Assembly (NCBI GenBank): GCA_023055355.1
Contig: JALJCS010000001.1
Location: forward strand, 78,098,881 to 78,162,880
Length of the DNA stretch: 64,000 bases
Direction: 5' to 3'
Origin: Agelaius tricolor
Taxonomy: Eukaryota; Chordata; Aves; Passeriformes; Icteridae
Shown: positions 13,151 to 25,140 of the stretch, in pieces
Layout of the letters: every line of letters starts with the position of its first letter
Position numbering within the stretch: position 1 is the first letter of the stretch
Notes under the pieces: model-generated
Told to the model about the DNA's origin: nothing
The model's input: the letters and a program-made list of their open reading frames with translations, nothing else
Databases searched by the model: none
Translations under genes and position numbers: made by a program

Positions 13151-13553
13151 TGTGGGAACTCAGCACATCGTTCCCGATGTCCAGAGATGCCAGGAGAACC
13201 CTTGGGGGTCTCGGAAATCCTGGAATGTTGCCAAGAGTGTTTGGTGGCTTGATTTTGATCCATCCACAGAAGTGACAGCAGTTTGAGGACATGAGAATCA
13301 CTTTAGAGTGAAGGGTGTAAAAGGGACACATTTATAGAGTGAAATATAAACTTTAAGGTTTTTGGTACAGGGGGGTTATGGAGACAAGATGGAGGGATCA
13401 GGGCGTGTCTCGTCCTTCTTCTTTCCTCTTCTTGTCTTCCATCTCCTGTGGTGATGTTGGCACTTGGGGATTGGTTTATGGTGAAGGTGCACTTGCTAAC
13501 ATGGGTGAAAGGTATTGGGAAATAAAGGTAAATATTATGTACGTAGATTTTAG

Positions 13554-13560
13554 TATAAAA
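13554..13560 (+). promoter_or_regulatory. TATA box of the LTR promoter
   Basis: TATAAAA about 95 bp upstream of the LTR's AATAAA signal, in the position expected at the end of U3. It would start transcription near 13580-13590. Confidence 0.6.
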
Positions 13561-13654
13561 AGACATGACCGCCTCGTGGGTGGTCAGAGTGCCCTTGGCT
13601 GCCTTGCAGGTCAGACCTCTGTTGGGCAGACAGAAAATTTTGTAGATAAGAAAC

Positions 13655-13660
13655 AATAAA
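13655..13660 (+). terminator. LTR polyadenylation signal AATAAA
   Basis: AATAAA in the R region, about 109 bp before the LTR end. It is in sense with the TATA box. Confidence 0.6.
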
Positions 13661-13769
13661 CAATCTGAAGATCGAAAAGCTGAAGAGTCCAGACTCGTCC
13701 TTTGAAACGTGTGCCACCCAAGAACCACCCTACCCGTGTCGGGGCAGAGACAGACAGCCAGACCCGACA

Positions 13770-13775
13770 ATGAAC
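13770..13775. repeat. Right target-site duplication of the solo LTR
   Basis: ATGAAC directly follows the CA terminus and is identical to the left copy at 13145-13150. Confidence 0.85.
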
Positions 13776-13906
13776 CTCAGGTACTAAAGAATGCTAACAT
13801 CATTTAATTAGGGATCTAGCTATGTTTGTAAATTAAATCAGTTTGACATTGATTTTAGCCAGCCATAAGGGCTATTTGGAGGGGAGGATTTTTTCACACT
13901 TTTACC

Positions 13907-13923
13907 AAAAAAAAAAAAAAAAA
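13907..13923. repeat. A17 homopolymer
   Basis: Uninterrupted run of 17 A about 130 bp after the LTR. No retroposed gene is visible next to it. Confidence 0.85.
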
Positions 13924-14424
13924 GACAAAAAGAGAAGTCAGTATGAATTTAAATACAATTTTCATCTTGTTAAATATTTGGAAAGATTTTTTTAATTAAC
14001 AGTTATAATAGGAATGTAGATTCTGTGACAGTATTTAAATAAAAATAGGAAAAGATCTGTCACCATGAGACAGGGGCAAAAAAGAACAGTGAAGGAAGGA
14101 TGGCAAAATCAAAACAAGCTGACATCTTTGAGTAACTCCTCCATGTGGACTATTGACAGGGCAATGAATCAACACATCATTGTCATCTTGGTGTCAGAAG
14201 ACCTCCCAAAATGAGCAATTGAGAAAAGCAAGCAGTACTGACAGAGATGATGACAATGGAATTCATAGCTTTTGGGCTGAAAGCAACTTAGCTTAAAGAT
14301 TTTCAAAGGCGTTAAGGGGCACATGGGCACAGAAATAAACTATAAAGCTCTACTGTATCCCACATATCCTTTTAATAGAGATGTGTTAATTATATCTTGA
14401 TAACAGAGAAGTTGTTTTCTCTTA

Positions 14425-14465
14425 CCTTTTTTCTTTTCCCTTTCTTTCTTTTCCCTTTTCCACAG
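14425..14465 (+). repeat. 37-nt homopyrimidine tract ending in a splice-acceptor-like CACAG
   Basis: Only C and T occur from 14425 to 14461, with near-mirror symmetry around CTTT units flanked by TTTTCCC blocks, a form that can make triplex DNA. It is followed by ACAG (14462-14465), so it also matches a strong plus-strand 3' splice site. No donor or coding frame downstream supports an exon. Confidence 0.7.
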
Positions 14466-17400
14466 TTTCAGCCAAAGACTGGAAGTCAGTGCACCCTCCA
14501 GTCTACACCTCAGGCCTCTGCTTATCAGTGTCAGGAAGGAAAAATTTATTTAATTTGCTTACTGTAATAGAAGCAACAGACAGCAACACTTACTGATAAA
14601 GAATGAAGACAAGAAAACAGGATTAGTTCTGAGATCTGATATCTTTCAGCTCCCCAGGCCTGGGATGAATTCTAAGAGCCATGGCAAGTAATGAGATACC
14701 AAAACTTAAAACTACATTATCCTGATTTATCAGATATTTTCCTCTCAGCATTTTGCTCTGCTTAAGGACCCCTGAAGCAGAGATTATTCCCATTTACACC
14801 AACAAAAAGCTTTGGGTCACAGTTCTGAAGCTCTGCATATCAGTTCTTAACTCGGTATCAGACTTAAAACATTTTTTAGTTCCTCACACTTACAGCATAT
14901 TGGTGTTTTTTTCCTGCTACTACACTGTGAGCAAAAAAAATGCTTCTGAACCAAGCCATAAGCAATGGTTTTTGAGTGAAAGGCTGCATCATGAACCATG
15001 CAAAAATCCTATAGAGACTGTTCCTGCTGTATGCAACCTGCAAGTGCCCAGATGTCCAGTTAAAACACTCCCCAAATGCCAGTAGATTGTGCCTGAGGCT
15101 GGAAAAGCACATGTTTTTTTATAAATTTACATTAGCGGTGACTTCATAATGGAAGAACCTGAAGGGGACTTTTAACTACCAGTGAAATGACAGCTGCAGA
15201 CATATAAGTAGTTGGAAACCTGGAGAAAAAGATAAATGCAAATTTACTATTGGTGCAAGTCTACAAAAGGCCAGCTATCACTGGCTTCTTCATGTGTGAA
15301 ATAAACTTGTTTCCAAGTATTTAATACCCTGATCAATGCAATGATTTGATTGAACTCTACTAAAAAGAAAACAAAGCCTGCTGAAGAAGACATTAGGAAT
15401 TCACACTTCACCAATTCAAAAAGGAATCCTAATGGAAATTTGGGGATGTTGCAAAGAACTGTTGCCTGATTAAAAAACATGCTAGACAGATAATGTTCTC
15501 AAGGACAATTTAGAGTATGATAAAAGTTGATAGGATATTCACAGCAAATTGAATCATCTGTAAAGAAATACTGATAAGATTATTATTTTCATTTTACTTT
15601 TCATTGTAGGTGTTAAATTCTACAAGTGAATGATGTCTGGCCCTCATTTATATGAAGCATTTTTATGAGTTAAATGAAATACCAAATTAACTACTTTTGG
15701 AAGTATTTAATGCCTTACAACATAAATAAATAACTTGAAAAGAACAGAAATAAAACCACTTGAATGACTGTAAAAGTCACATGGTTTATTATTAATAATT
15801 TCTAAGGAAATAGCCTAAAAATGATCTATGACAAAATTTTTCATGTTTATTTACATATCTCTTCTGTTCTATGTTTTGTTGCCAACATTGGATTGCATCG
15901 GTGTGTGCAATTACATTTGTTCATACAGCTGGCAGATGGTATGCAACAAGAAACTCATCACATAATACCAAATGGATGGGAAGAAAACTGATTCTGTGAA
16001 TTATTATGTATTTATTATGTATTGCATCTTCCTGCCTTTCATTTCCAACTCGATTATGAGGCTGCTTCTATGCATAACATTACTGGCAAAGATGAAGAAT
16101 CTGTGCTTTGTCTTCAAGGGCTTCCTGACCACATTTTTGAAGAAACATTTTCTTTGTGGTGAATTTACAGTTTTCTAGGCCAAACTGAAGCTAGTTTCCA
16201 TCACAATTTCATTACTGTCAGGTAGTTTTGCAGACTGAGATTCCTTTAACTGGTACAATAGAGATGATCTGGGGTCTTTCATTCTACTCATCTCTTTTAA
16301 ATATAAGGCCTTTTTCAACCACTACACTTCATCTTTTAACTATAAAGATAATTACAGTAGGTGCAGACTAAGTAGAAGCAGACTAGGGGAGATATTATTT
16401 CCTAAAAAGTACTCCAATTACTCCCCTAGAAGTGGTGATACATATAAAAAATATTCCTTATTGTTTGTCCTTTGCTATGAGGTGCAATCTATCCCTCCCA
16501 TGAAGTACCAAGAGACAAAAGGAATTGAATCAACCAGGATATACATATTTGTCAACAAATGGGGAACTGCCTTGGGCAAGAGCATGAAGGAATAAGCAGC
16601 ACAAGCCAAAACGGGATCTACAAGTGTTCAGTAGATTTAGAAGTAGAAATAATCAGCCAGAAAAGAGGGCATGATAACAGATGGATCTTTCTGGGAATGG
16701 AAACCTGTGAGATAAAAAACAAAGTGAGCATGTGAAAAAAAAAAGAGACACATCCACTTCTAGTTCTGTTGCAGGGCATACACAGGACTTTGCAGCATAA
16801 ACTTCATGAACTTGTCCTCTGTGACACTTGCTTATAGGAGTTCTAATTTTATTCTTACTCAGCTTATTTTCAGACAGATATCTTCTGTGCACTTATTTTC
16901 CTCCTTGACCACCCTTTCCTCAGGAATATTACTTGAAAGATTCAGTAAGTCAACATGTATCTATTTTTCTATATTCACTGTTGACTACAAGACACATTAC
17001 TGTCCCCATTTAGCCACATGGATCCAAATCTTACTATCATATGATGGTAAACCACAAGCACCTAACAAGTGAAATGTGAGTTCCTTGATGCATGGGATGG
17101 GTATTTTGGCAACAGCCACTGAAGCTTTCTTAGCCCTAGTCTTCACTGCTTCCCTCTCCCAGGCCTCTGTGCTCTAAGACATGGTTCAAGGAGTTCTCAT
17201 GGTTCTAGAAGTGTCATTAAGCCCTACTGATTTTTATAGCTTTAGAATTAAGCTACCATTAAAGCTGCCTAAAACTCTTCCCCTGTGCAGTCCCAGCAAA
17301 GGAGATTAAACTCTGTTGGTTCTGCAATGAGCACCATGGTAATGCAAATTCACTTAAGCTGCTCTCCACAAATCATGTACTCCATGGGAACCATGAAATA

Positions 17401-20400
17401 TCAATGTGACATATATTAGGAAAAAAAAAAAGTGTTTTTAAAACTTCTGAACAGGCAAAGATGTGTAAATCTTCCTCTTTTGTTGGAAGATATTCACTTT
17501 TAATACTTTATTATGAGCTCAAGGCTCATAGATTACAAGTGGAATTTTACACAGCCATACTGAAATTAGTCACAAACATGACTTCATTAATATTTTTTCT
17601 CCAGTTAATTATTTACTGAAATAGTATGAAATTGTAAAAGCTTGAGACAAGGTCAATCTAATTTCTTAGTGATGTAGAAAATAGTCATTTCTCATAAGGT
17701 TTCCTGGGTTTGAGATCTCAGAGTCTGATATGCCATTACTTTGCATGCAACAGTTCCTTGTCAAGGCCTGTCTGATGTTAGATTTTTTCATTGATATTCC
17801 TGTATAGCATTTAACCCTAGTGAAGCACTATCCAATTTCAGTATTGTGACAGAGAAAAAAATACATTTTTGTATGAACTAATTTGCATAATTTAGCTCAC
17901 CTTTTCTTCTGTGTTGACGTATACTGCAACAGGTTATTTACAGTATTAAGTACCTCTGAAAGCACTCAGCTGTGATCTTTCTTTGCATGCCTGCTATGAG
18001 GAATTGAAGAACTATTTTATTCTTGTTAGGTTCATAAAAGAGATTTTTGAGATAAGAGATTATTAATATATTTACTACTGTTACAGCATTAAAATGTGAA
18101 ATTTATTTTGGGATATCATATTAAGACACATCATATTAAGAAACCTTCTTTGTAACAGCTGCCAGTGCCCATCAGTGCACACTCTTACTTCTTTCATTAA
18201 ATATGGGGGGATGAGAGGGGTGAAGAAACAATTTAGTTAAGTATTTGTAATTTAAGGAAAACCATATTTTTTTTGTTGAGGGTGGGGGATTAACTGTATT
18301 AATTACTCACTTTCCTTTTAGCAGGAAAAAAGTGATTCTTTTGTCTGGTAGTTTTGATTTCATATTGACTCTCTTTTGTTGGGATGAAGACAGACTCAAT
18401 CTTGTTCTTCTGTTGAATCTCCCTTTAAAAGAAATTAGGATGATTTTCAATAAAATGTTAGTAAGAATAGTGTAAGAGGCAGAAAGTGGAAATGTTTATT
18501 TTTTATTTGAACATTACTGATGGATATTACTGACACAGCATAAGGTCTTTTAGCAGCCAGTCTAACGATGAAAAAACTCATTCCAGTGTCAATCTATTTA
18601 AATAACTGTTTTGTGTTTGTTCTTCTCGTCATACATTCCCATTAGTAATAGAAGAAATGGAATTGACTTGGCAGTCTTAGCTAGGCTATTAGGCAGGAAT
18701 AGAAAGAAAAAGACTGGGAAAGAAGAAGAAGAAGCTCAGAGGAGAATGATGCCCTGGTGATGGGAAAACAGCAGAGCACTGAGCATCATATCCTAAGTAA
18801 AATTTAAGATTTAGCCAAAGGTATTTTCCACCTTCTAAAAATATTCTGTCAGACCTAGAAGAGTGAGCAGAGAGCTAATTCTTTTTTAAGTAGTCTTTTA
18901 GAGATTAAACATTTAGTCTCCTTAGTCTCCTTCAGAGAACAAACTTCAAATCCCAAAAACCATTAAAAAAAAAAGGAGTTTAACCCTGGTTATGGGGCAG
19001 TTCACACATCTGATGCCTCAGTCCTGTGGGCAGTGGTGGTGTCCCTCCTGAAGCAGCCTATGCCAGGAGTGAAGACAGAGAGGTCTCAGCCTTCTGCTGA
19101 GCTGTGAGGGAACCTGAAGCTCCTGGTTGCTTCCTAGTGAAGCAGGCAGCCAGCCAAATGGAGATAAACTTAGCAGCACCGCTCTCCCTTCAGTGTCTTG
19201 GACATGCTGCTTGAGAAAAGTGAATGAGATGAAGAAATATGGGTAGGATCTGATGCATAAATTAGATGTGAGCACAAGTGGAAGATGATTAAAATTAAAA
19301 TATCTCTGGTTTTGAAGGTAACACCAACAATCACAACACCACCACCAACAAAAAAGGGTAGATATTTCATTGTTAATTTCAACAGTGGTGAGGTAGCTGC
19401 CTAATATAAGAATAAATCCTTAACCTGGAGCCTGAGATACTGCAGCAGAAAAGCAGCAGTGTTGCATATCTCAGTTCCTAACATCACTTTGTTCTTCAGG
19501 AGATTAAAAAAAAAAAAAAAGGCATATCTAACCTTTTATAACCAAACATATTTACTGTTTATTGTTATTATTTTTTCTTATTTTTAAAGCTTCCAGTAGG
19601 TGTAGAAACACATAATATTCCAGAATTTTAATTGTTAATTCTATCATAGAGGAATGATTACTGAAATAAATGACACTGAAATGACAGTAGAAAGTCAGAT
19701 ATTCCTTAAAATATTCTCCACGTAACTAACTGTTTAGGAATTATGATAAGGACTATCATTTGATGATGCACATGGGTATTGGATAACTGGGACAAAATAT
19801 TTCTGAAGGAATGAAACTTTCTTTTTGGGAGAAAGGTTTAGCACAACCTGGGCATGAAAGATAATTGACAGACTTGCTTCTAAAAGGCTGGGGAGGAAGG
19901 ATGATGCTGATTATTCAGCACTCTGAAATTTTAATCCTACGTACCTCATGCAGTGAGTGCTCCAGCTGATGAGATTCACCCATCTATCGTTAAAAAAATT
20001 ATCTTTAAACGTTCATCTTTACACTTAGTGCATATAAATGAGAAGCCTATATATACTTGATTCCTGCTATAGTCAAGAGAGAAATATGTTGTATCTAAAA
20101 GGCAGTTCATATTTTTGGTAAGATAACAGCCCTATGAGATGATACCTTTTATCTGCTTTGCCTCCAGAAGAGACCTGGAGCAATGGTATTCCTGAAAGAG
20201 GTGGCTTGATTAAATCACCAACCTCAGCTGGCATGAGCATGTTTCTGTAAATATGGGTGCATAAGCAACCCTGAGCTGGATGAAGCAAAAATAAACACAG
20301 TCACCCCCCATGCAAATTTCCCACCATAATCTTGTTGGGAGGTTAATCCATATGTATGTTAAGATGTTGCTTCATATGTAGGTAACCTGCTTTTGGGACA

Positions 20401-20650
20401 GGGATCTAACATTTCCTAATATGTTTTAATCATAATGATTTGGGTTAGTCAAAGCAGCCTTCAATAACTGTTAATCACCTCTTTTTGTTCCACATGTGAA
20501 CAACTGATAAGGATACATCTCAAGAGGAATCAGTGTGTGGAGCAGCAATCAACTCCTCATATCTTAGAAGTTCAATCCCTGTAGCACAGGAGCAGTGCAG
20601 CGAGTTCAGTTGGCTGCCAGCTTAGTTCAGCTTTAAAGACCTACAGAGAT

Positions 20651-20676
20651 TCTTCCTTTCCTATTTACAGGTGAGT
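20651..20676 (+). promoter_or_regulatory. Juxtaposed 3'/5' splice sites, candidate recursive splice site
   Basis: A pyrimidine-rich tract (TCTTCCTTTCCTATTTACAG, 20651-20670) is directly followed by GTGAGT (20671-20676). The junction therefore matches both the acceptor consensus and the donor consensus CAG|GTRAGT with no bases between, the form of a recursive (zero-length exon) splice site used in very long vertebrate introns. Alternatively it is the 3' edge of an ordinary exon lying upstream, where the sequence at 20540-20670 is less AT-rich, or a chance match. No transcript evidence is available. Confidence 0.35.
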
Positions 20677-21032
20677 GAGTGTGATTTTTTCCCACTGAAC
20701 ACCTATATTTATGAAAATGTTTAACGTAAAATTTTGATTAATTCCCTAGGTTTGATAGTTTTGAACGAACAGAACCGAAGAACTGAATCTCTGCTGAATT
20801 GCTGTCTGAACCTTTGTTTTTTGTTTTTTTTAATCTAAGTTTGTGGCACAAACAATGAAAAACAGTAAAGATAGATATACATCAGTTCCCTGCTTAATCA
20901 GGCAGAAATCTGCATTTTTAAAGCAGGTTTATGTTTGTACCAGGGGAGGAGGTGGGGTGAGAGAGATGGTGCAGGGTAGTTTCTGGATTTCAATAAGACA
21001 GGGTGCAACAAAAAATAGATTAATAAAAGAGT

Positions 21033-21039
21033 TATTTTA
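21033..21039. repeat. Possible target duplication, left copy
   Basis: TATTTTA here and at 21460-21466 bracket the LTR with one base between each copy and the LTR end. The motif is low-complexity, so chance is possible. Confidence 0.45.
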
Positions 21040-21040
21040 T

Positions 21041-21458
21041 TGTATTTGCTGGGACGCCTGTGGCAGGAAGGAATGAAGCATCTGACCCCATGTTCTCAGA
21101 AGGCTAATTTATTATTTTATGATACTATATTATATTAAAGAATGCTATACTAAACTATACTAAAGAATACAGAAAGGATACTTACAGGAGGCTAAAAAGA
21201 TAATGATGAAAACTTGTGACTCTTTTCAGAGTCCTGACACAGCTTGGCACTAACTGGCCAAAGAGTAAAAACAACCCACAGCAGAAACCAATGAAACAAC
21301 CACCTGTTGGTAAACAATCTCCAAACACATTCAAAAGGAGCAAAACACAGGAGAAGCAAATCAGATAATTATTGTTTTCCTTTTTCTCTGAGGCTTCTTG
21401 GCTTCCCTGGAGAAAAATCCTGGGCGAAGAGATTTTTCCAGAAAATGTGAATGCTGCA
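21041..21458 (-). mobile_element. Solo LTR of a songbird endogenous retrovirus, minus orientation, about 418 bp
   Basis: The reverse complement starts TGCAGCATTCACATTTTCTGG, continues through an AATCTCTTCGCCCAGGATTT-type block, a TTTGGAGATTGTTTACC block, and a run of ATACTTTAGTATAG repeats, and ends with CCCAGCAAATACA. I recognise this as a common songbird LTR. Its AATAAA signal is the reverse complement of TTTATT near 21108-21113, leaving a short U5. Termini are TG...CA. No internal retroviral region adjoins, so it is solo. The family name was not verified. Confidence 0.85.
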
Positions 21459-21459
21459 C

Positions 21460-21466
21460 TATTTTA
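21460..21466. repeat. Possible target duplication, right copy
   Basis: TATTTTA, matching 21033-21039. Confidence 0.45.
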
Positions 21467-21916
21467 ATAAGATAGACTAAATAGAGAAATGCAGATAGCA
21501 AGTAAATGTTCTGTCCCTTAGAGATCCCTTAAGATTCTGGGCACCCTGCACTTGTGCAATGTCAAAAGGCCCGCATGTGCATTTTCCCCCAGCATGTTGT
21601 GCAGTTGCCTTCTGTGGCAGAAGCTTCCTTCCCATTTCTGGTCCTTTGAGCTATTGTATAATTTTCTGACAAGAAAACAACTGTGTTCATTAAAGACAGT
21701 TGCATGAGAACTTGCTTCACTTTTAGATAAAGGCAAACAGAGGCAGCAGAACTGCAGGTGCCAAGGGGAAGCTGCCTGTAGCTTCCTCTGCTGCAACGAG
21801 TTGGCACCTGTGTCCAAGGGATTTGTGCAGCTCAGCAAGTCCTGAAGGTCATGCAGAACATGCAGCACAGTGCAGCCCAGTTCAGACCCATCCCTGAGGA
21901 GGCTAACTGTCATGTT

Positions 21917-21970
21917 AATATATATAATATATATAATATATATAATATATATAATATATATAATATACAT
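21917..21970. repeat. Minisatellite, 9-bp unit (AATATATAT)n
   Basis: About six copies of a 9-bp unit made only of A and T, with one late TACAT variant. It encodes an artefactual Ile-Tyr-Asn repeat in both directions. Confidence 0.9.
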
Positions 21971-21999
21971 AATATCAAGGTCACTCACACCTTGATATT
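21971..21999. repeat. Perfect 11-bp inverted repeat with 7-nt spacer
   Basis: AATATCAAGGT (21971-21981), spacer CACTCAC, then ACCTTGATATT (21989-21999). It starts exactly where the minisatellite ends. The left arm with its spacer also contains TCAAGGTCA (21975-21983), a full match to the SF-1/ERR monomer site. Confidence 0.85.
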
Positions 22000-23628
22000 C
22001 ACTGCTGTCCTCGTCAGGATCACTAAATTCACCCCATGGTCCACCTACAGTTCAACTTTCTCCAGGAGGTTTTAAATTACAGGTTATATTAGTAAACTGT
22101 TTGTCTAAAAGAAAGTTTGTTGAGAGGTGGTTGGACTGTCATCTCTGTTCTAACACCCCTGTATGTTTAGCACAGCCTGGCATGGGGCTCTCCAGGAGGT
22201 TCTGTAGTGGCTATTCATGGTAACTTATGGACTTCTCAACCCCTAAGAAGACTCAATAAAACAGACGCAACCTCCTCAAAACCATTAACTCTTGCTCAAG
22301 TATAGTGTCTTCTCCAAAGTTCCCAATATAGATTCTATCTTTATGTAGACAGAGCCACAGAATCTTAATTTTCTGCAAAGGAATTTCACGGTAAAGTAAC
22401 TATGACCAGAGCAATCCCATCTCACATAACCTCTGTGGCCATGAAAGGCCTGGAATTCAGCAGAACCAATTTGAGCCACAGCAAGGTAGGGTGAACAACA
22501 TGGTGCCAATGATCCATAACCACTATATATCACCAAAATGTAACATTTATTCTGCTGTGTTAGTGACAGGGGAAAAGCTATGGAACACGGATCTTCAACT
22601 ATATATCAGCTGGCTGATCTCCTAAGTCTTTCAGGAGTGCATAAAATCCTGAGTAGCTATAGCAACTCAAAAGTGCCTAGGTCAGGATTGAGGAGTGGGA
22701 GTTTAAATGTTTTGAGCGCTCCCAGCAGAAGGAAGTGTCAGCAGAATGAAGCATAAAATCCACATTATCGTAAATTGATATGGTAGAAAATATAAAAAAA
22801 ATGCTTTGGAAACTAAAATATAGAATTTGATGTTACAAATAACTCAGTCTAAAAGTTTTATGGGAATGGATGCTCTGAAAGGCCACCACTTTTTTCAGTC
22901 TATACACTTAATTTATTTTCTGGTTTGCAATCTCCTCCCTGTTTTTGGAAGTACTGCACCATAAGGAGCACGACCAGTTTGTTGGAGCTCCTAGAATGAA
23001 TATTTTAATATTCATCAGGAGTTTTCTCTGATCTACACAATCTTTGAGAGATAAGAGAGAGTAGTTCCTTAATTGATCTCATTGATCTCATTACCCTTAG
23101 ATGCATCCTCACTGGTCCTATGGACTTTTTCTTATTTTCAATTTAAGTAACAAGTTCCTAACTTGACCCTTCTCTGTCATGAGTACAATCTTTGACCCCT
23201 GAACTTTGCTAATAGTCATGAATGTCTGGGAGGTAAGGGAAGACAGGCAAAATGTCTCTCACTGTTTTCTCTCCTTTGTCACTGTGTTACTTGATCCACT
23301 TAGCAACAACTATGATCAGCATTTTCCTTGATCATTTAGCTGCTGATATGAGTTTAGATAGCATTCATGTTGCACTTCATACCTGACTCAACCTTTGACT
23401 ACATCTAACCGGTCTTTCCTAATTTCACCCTTGCATGTCCAGGTGTTTCTCCTGGATAGCCCCTCCTCACTTTCATTTTGCAAATACTTAATCAAATTTG
23501 TGCTTAATCTATTTTCTACTCCATTTTCTGCAAACAAAACAAACTGTTCTTGTTCTATCAGGAGGCTGCCTCTGAAGAACACCTGGCTCACCTGGGCTCT
23601 CTCAGAGCCAGCTTCCTTGGGATCTGGC

Positions 23629-23694
23629 TCATATCCCTGTCAAAAAAGGAAAATATCCACATCCGTCATATCCCTGACAAAAAAGGAAAATATC
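23629..23694. repeat. Short tandem duplication, period 37 bp
   Basis: A 29-bp segment beginning TCATATCCCTG at 23629 recurs at 23666 with a single T/A difference, including CAAAAAAGGAAAATATC. The intervening 8 bases differ, so only the first part of each unit is conserved. Confidence 0.85.
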
Positions 23695-25117
23695 TTTTCC
23701 TGCAGTTCAAGTCCTTTAACTTGCCTTCATTAAGGATCTGGAACCTCCATCTACAAGTCACTGGAATCAAACTTATCATTGACTATCACACTCCTATCAG
23801 TCCTTTGTCAGAGAGCTCCAGCTCCAGCTGAGCACATCTCCTAGGCTGTGAGATGATTGCCCACTATGGTGTGTCCCTTACCAACCCCCTCCTAAAAATC
23901 TTGAGCAGTTCTTTTCCCCATTCCATATCAGATCTCCATGTATTTAAACTATTCCTTTTTGTAAAGAAAGGAAAAAAAAAGTAAAGTAAAAAAAACACCC
24001 CCATCTTCTCAACTATCCTGCCTGTTTTTCCCTAAGATTCTGCATCCATGGAAACACTCTAGTCATAAAAACCATCCCACCTCATTTGTATAATCTCAAT
24101 GGTGTCAGGTCTGTGATTGCACATTAAGATGCAGTTCCTTCCATGTGTTTTCCTGGCTGCATTCATTTGTATACAGGCTGCTTAAATGGATCTTCTATTT
24201 CCTCACTTTCTGTAGGAAACTGTGAAAGCCTCATCCTTTCCCATGCACTGTCTCTGTTTCTCCTTTACTTCATCTTTCTTTCTCTATTTTTCTTTGAGCT
24301 TTGGCCTTCATCACCTGCAAAACCAAATCTAACGCTTTTCTGAAAGCTTGCTTGCAAAGAGGCTCCTCGTCCACTTTCTCATCCAAGTCATGTCTCTCAC
24401 CAGCAGTTGGTCTCTGGATCATAGCAACTAAAGGCTTACTGGTGGAAGCAGCCCTGTGGCAGGTGCTTATCTGCAGCATGCCTTTGCTCCTGCCCTAGTC
24501 CATCTGCTTGACTAGGAGGAGGATGGGGAAAAACCTTAGCTGGCCTCCTTCTCTTTTCAACCTAGCTGCCAGAGTCATTCTGGATTCTCTCAATGCTCCC
24601 TAAACGTGCAGAGTCATTGGTGCACCCACAGAGTAACAACTAGAGGTTGTAATTTGCTGGTAGGAACAGCCACTGCACTCTCTCCATGATGCCCTGGGTT
24701 GCAGACAAACATCTAGGAGAATAGTTCAAACTGCATTACAGCAATTAAAAAACATTCAGAAATAGGTATCTTCAGACTATAGAGCAAATTTCAATTTTCT
24801 ATTTTCTATTGTTTAAAATTTGTCAAATTGGTGATTACCAAGTGGTAAGAAAACAAGAATAAAATTGCAAGCAAGCAGAAAACCCCTAAAAATGATCATT
24901 CCATTACCAGTACATTTATCTTATCTTATATTATCCATTACCAAGACATTTATCTATGCAGGAAAAAATTGTAGAAAAAGAACCACTGCCGTGCAAATAA
25001 CATTCTGTTTTATTGACAAAATTAATAAATTGTGCACATTTAAAATTCAAGCTGGTATAAATATATTTTGTTTCTTGTCCAAACAGCCTCTCCCTCTAGG
25101 AATCCCTCCTCTGCAAA

Positions 25118-25140
25118 ACAAATCAAATCAAATCAAAACA
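25118..25140. repeat. (AAATC)n microsatellite
   Basis: About four AAATC units after a CAAAAC run. Confidence 0.75.

Larger units (their letters stand above)
13151..13769 (+). mobile_element. Solo LTR, ERVK-like (class II) endogenous retrovirus, 619 bp
   Basis: The element begins TGTGGGAACTCAGC and ends CCAGACCCGACA, the TG...CA form of a retroviral LTR, and is flanked by an exact 6-bp duplication ATGAAC on both sides. In plus orientation a TATAAAA box (13554-13560) is followed about 95 bp later by an AATAAA signal (13655-13660), so U3, R and U5 fall in the expected order. No primer-binding site, internal gene or second LTR follows, so it is a solo LTR. A 6-bp duplication is typical of class II (ERVK/beta-like) elements; class III elements usually give 5 bp. 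Intact ends and an identical duplication suggest a fairly recent insertion. The 155-codon minus frame across it has no retroviral meaning. Confidence 0.88.
13776..21032. other. Long unique non-coding stretch
   Basis: Seven kilobases without a recognisable gene, RNA or interspersed repeat. It contains an A-run at 13907-13923, a homopyrimidine tract at 14425-14461, an octamer ATGCAAAT near 17343, and the acceptor/donor junction at 20670. Open frames up to 110 codons (14753-15085, +) show no domain or codon pattern. Confidence 0.55.

Noticed and set aside
13303..13770. 155-codon minus-strand frame
   Set aside because: It coincides with the solo LTR in antisense and ends at its border; it carries no retroviral or host domain.
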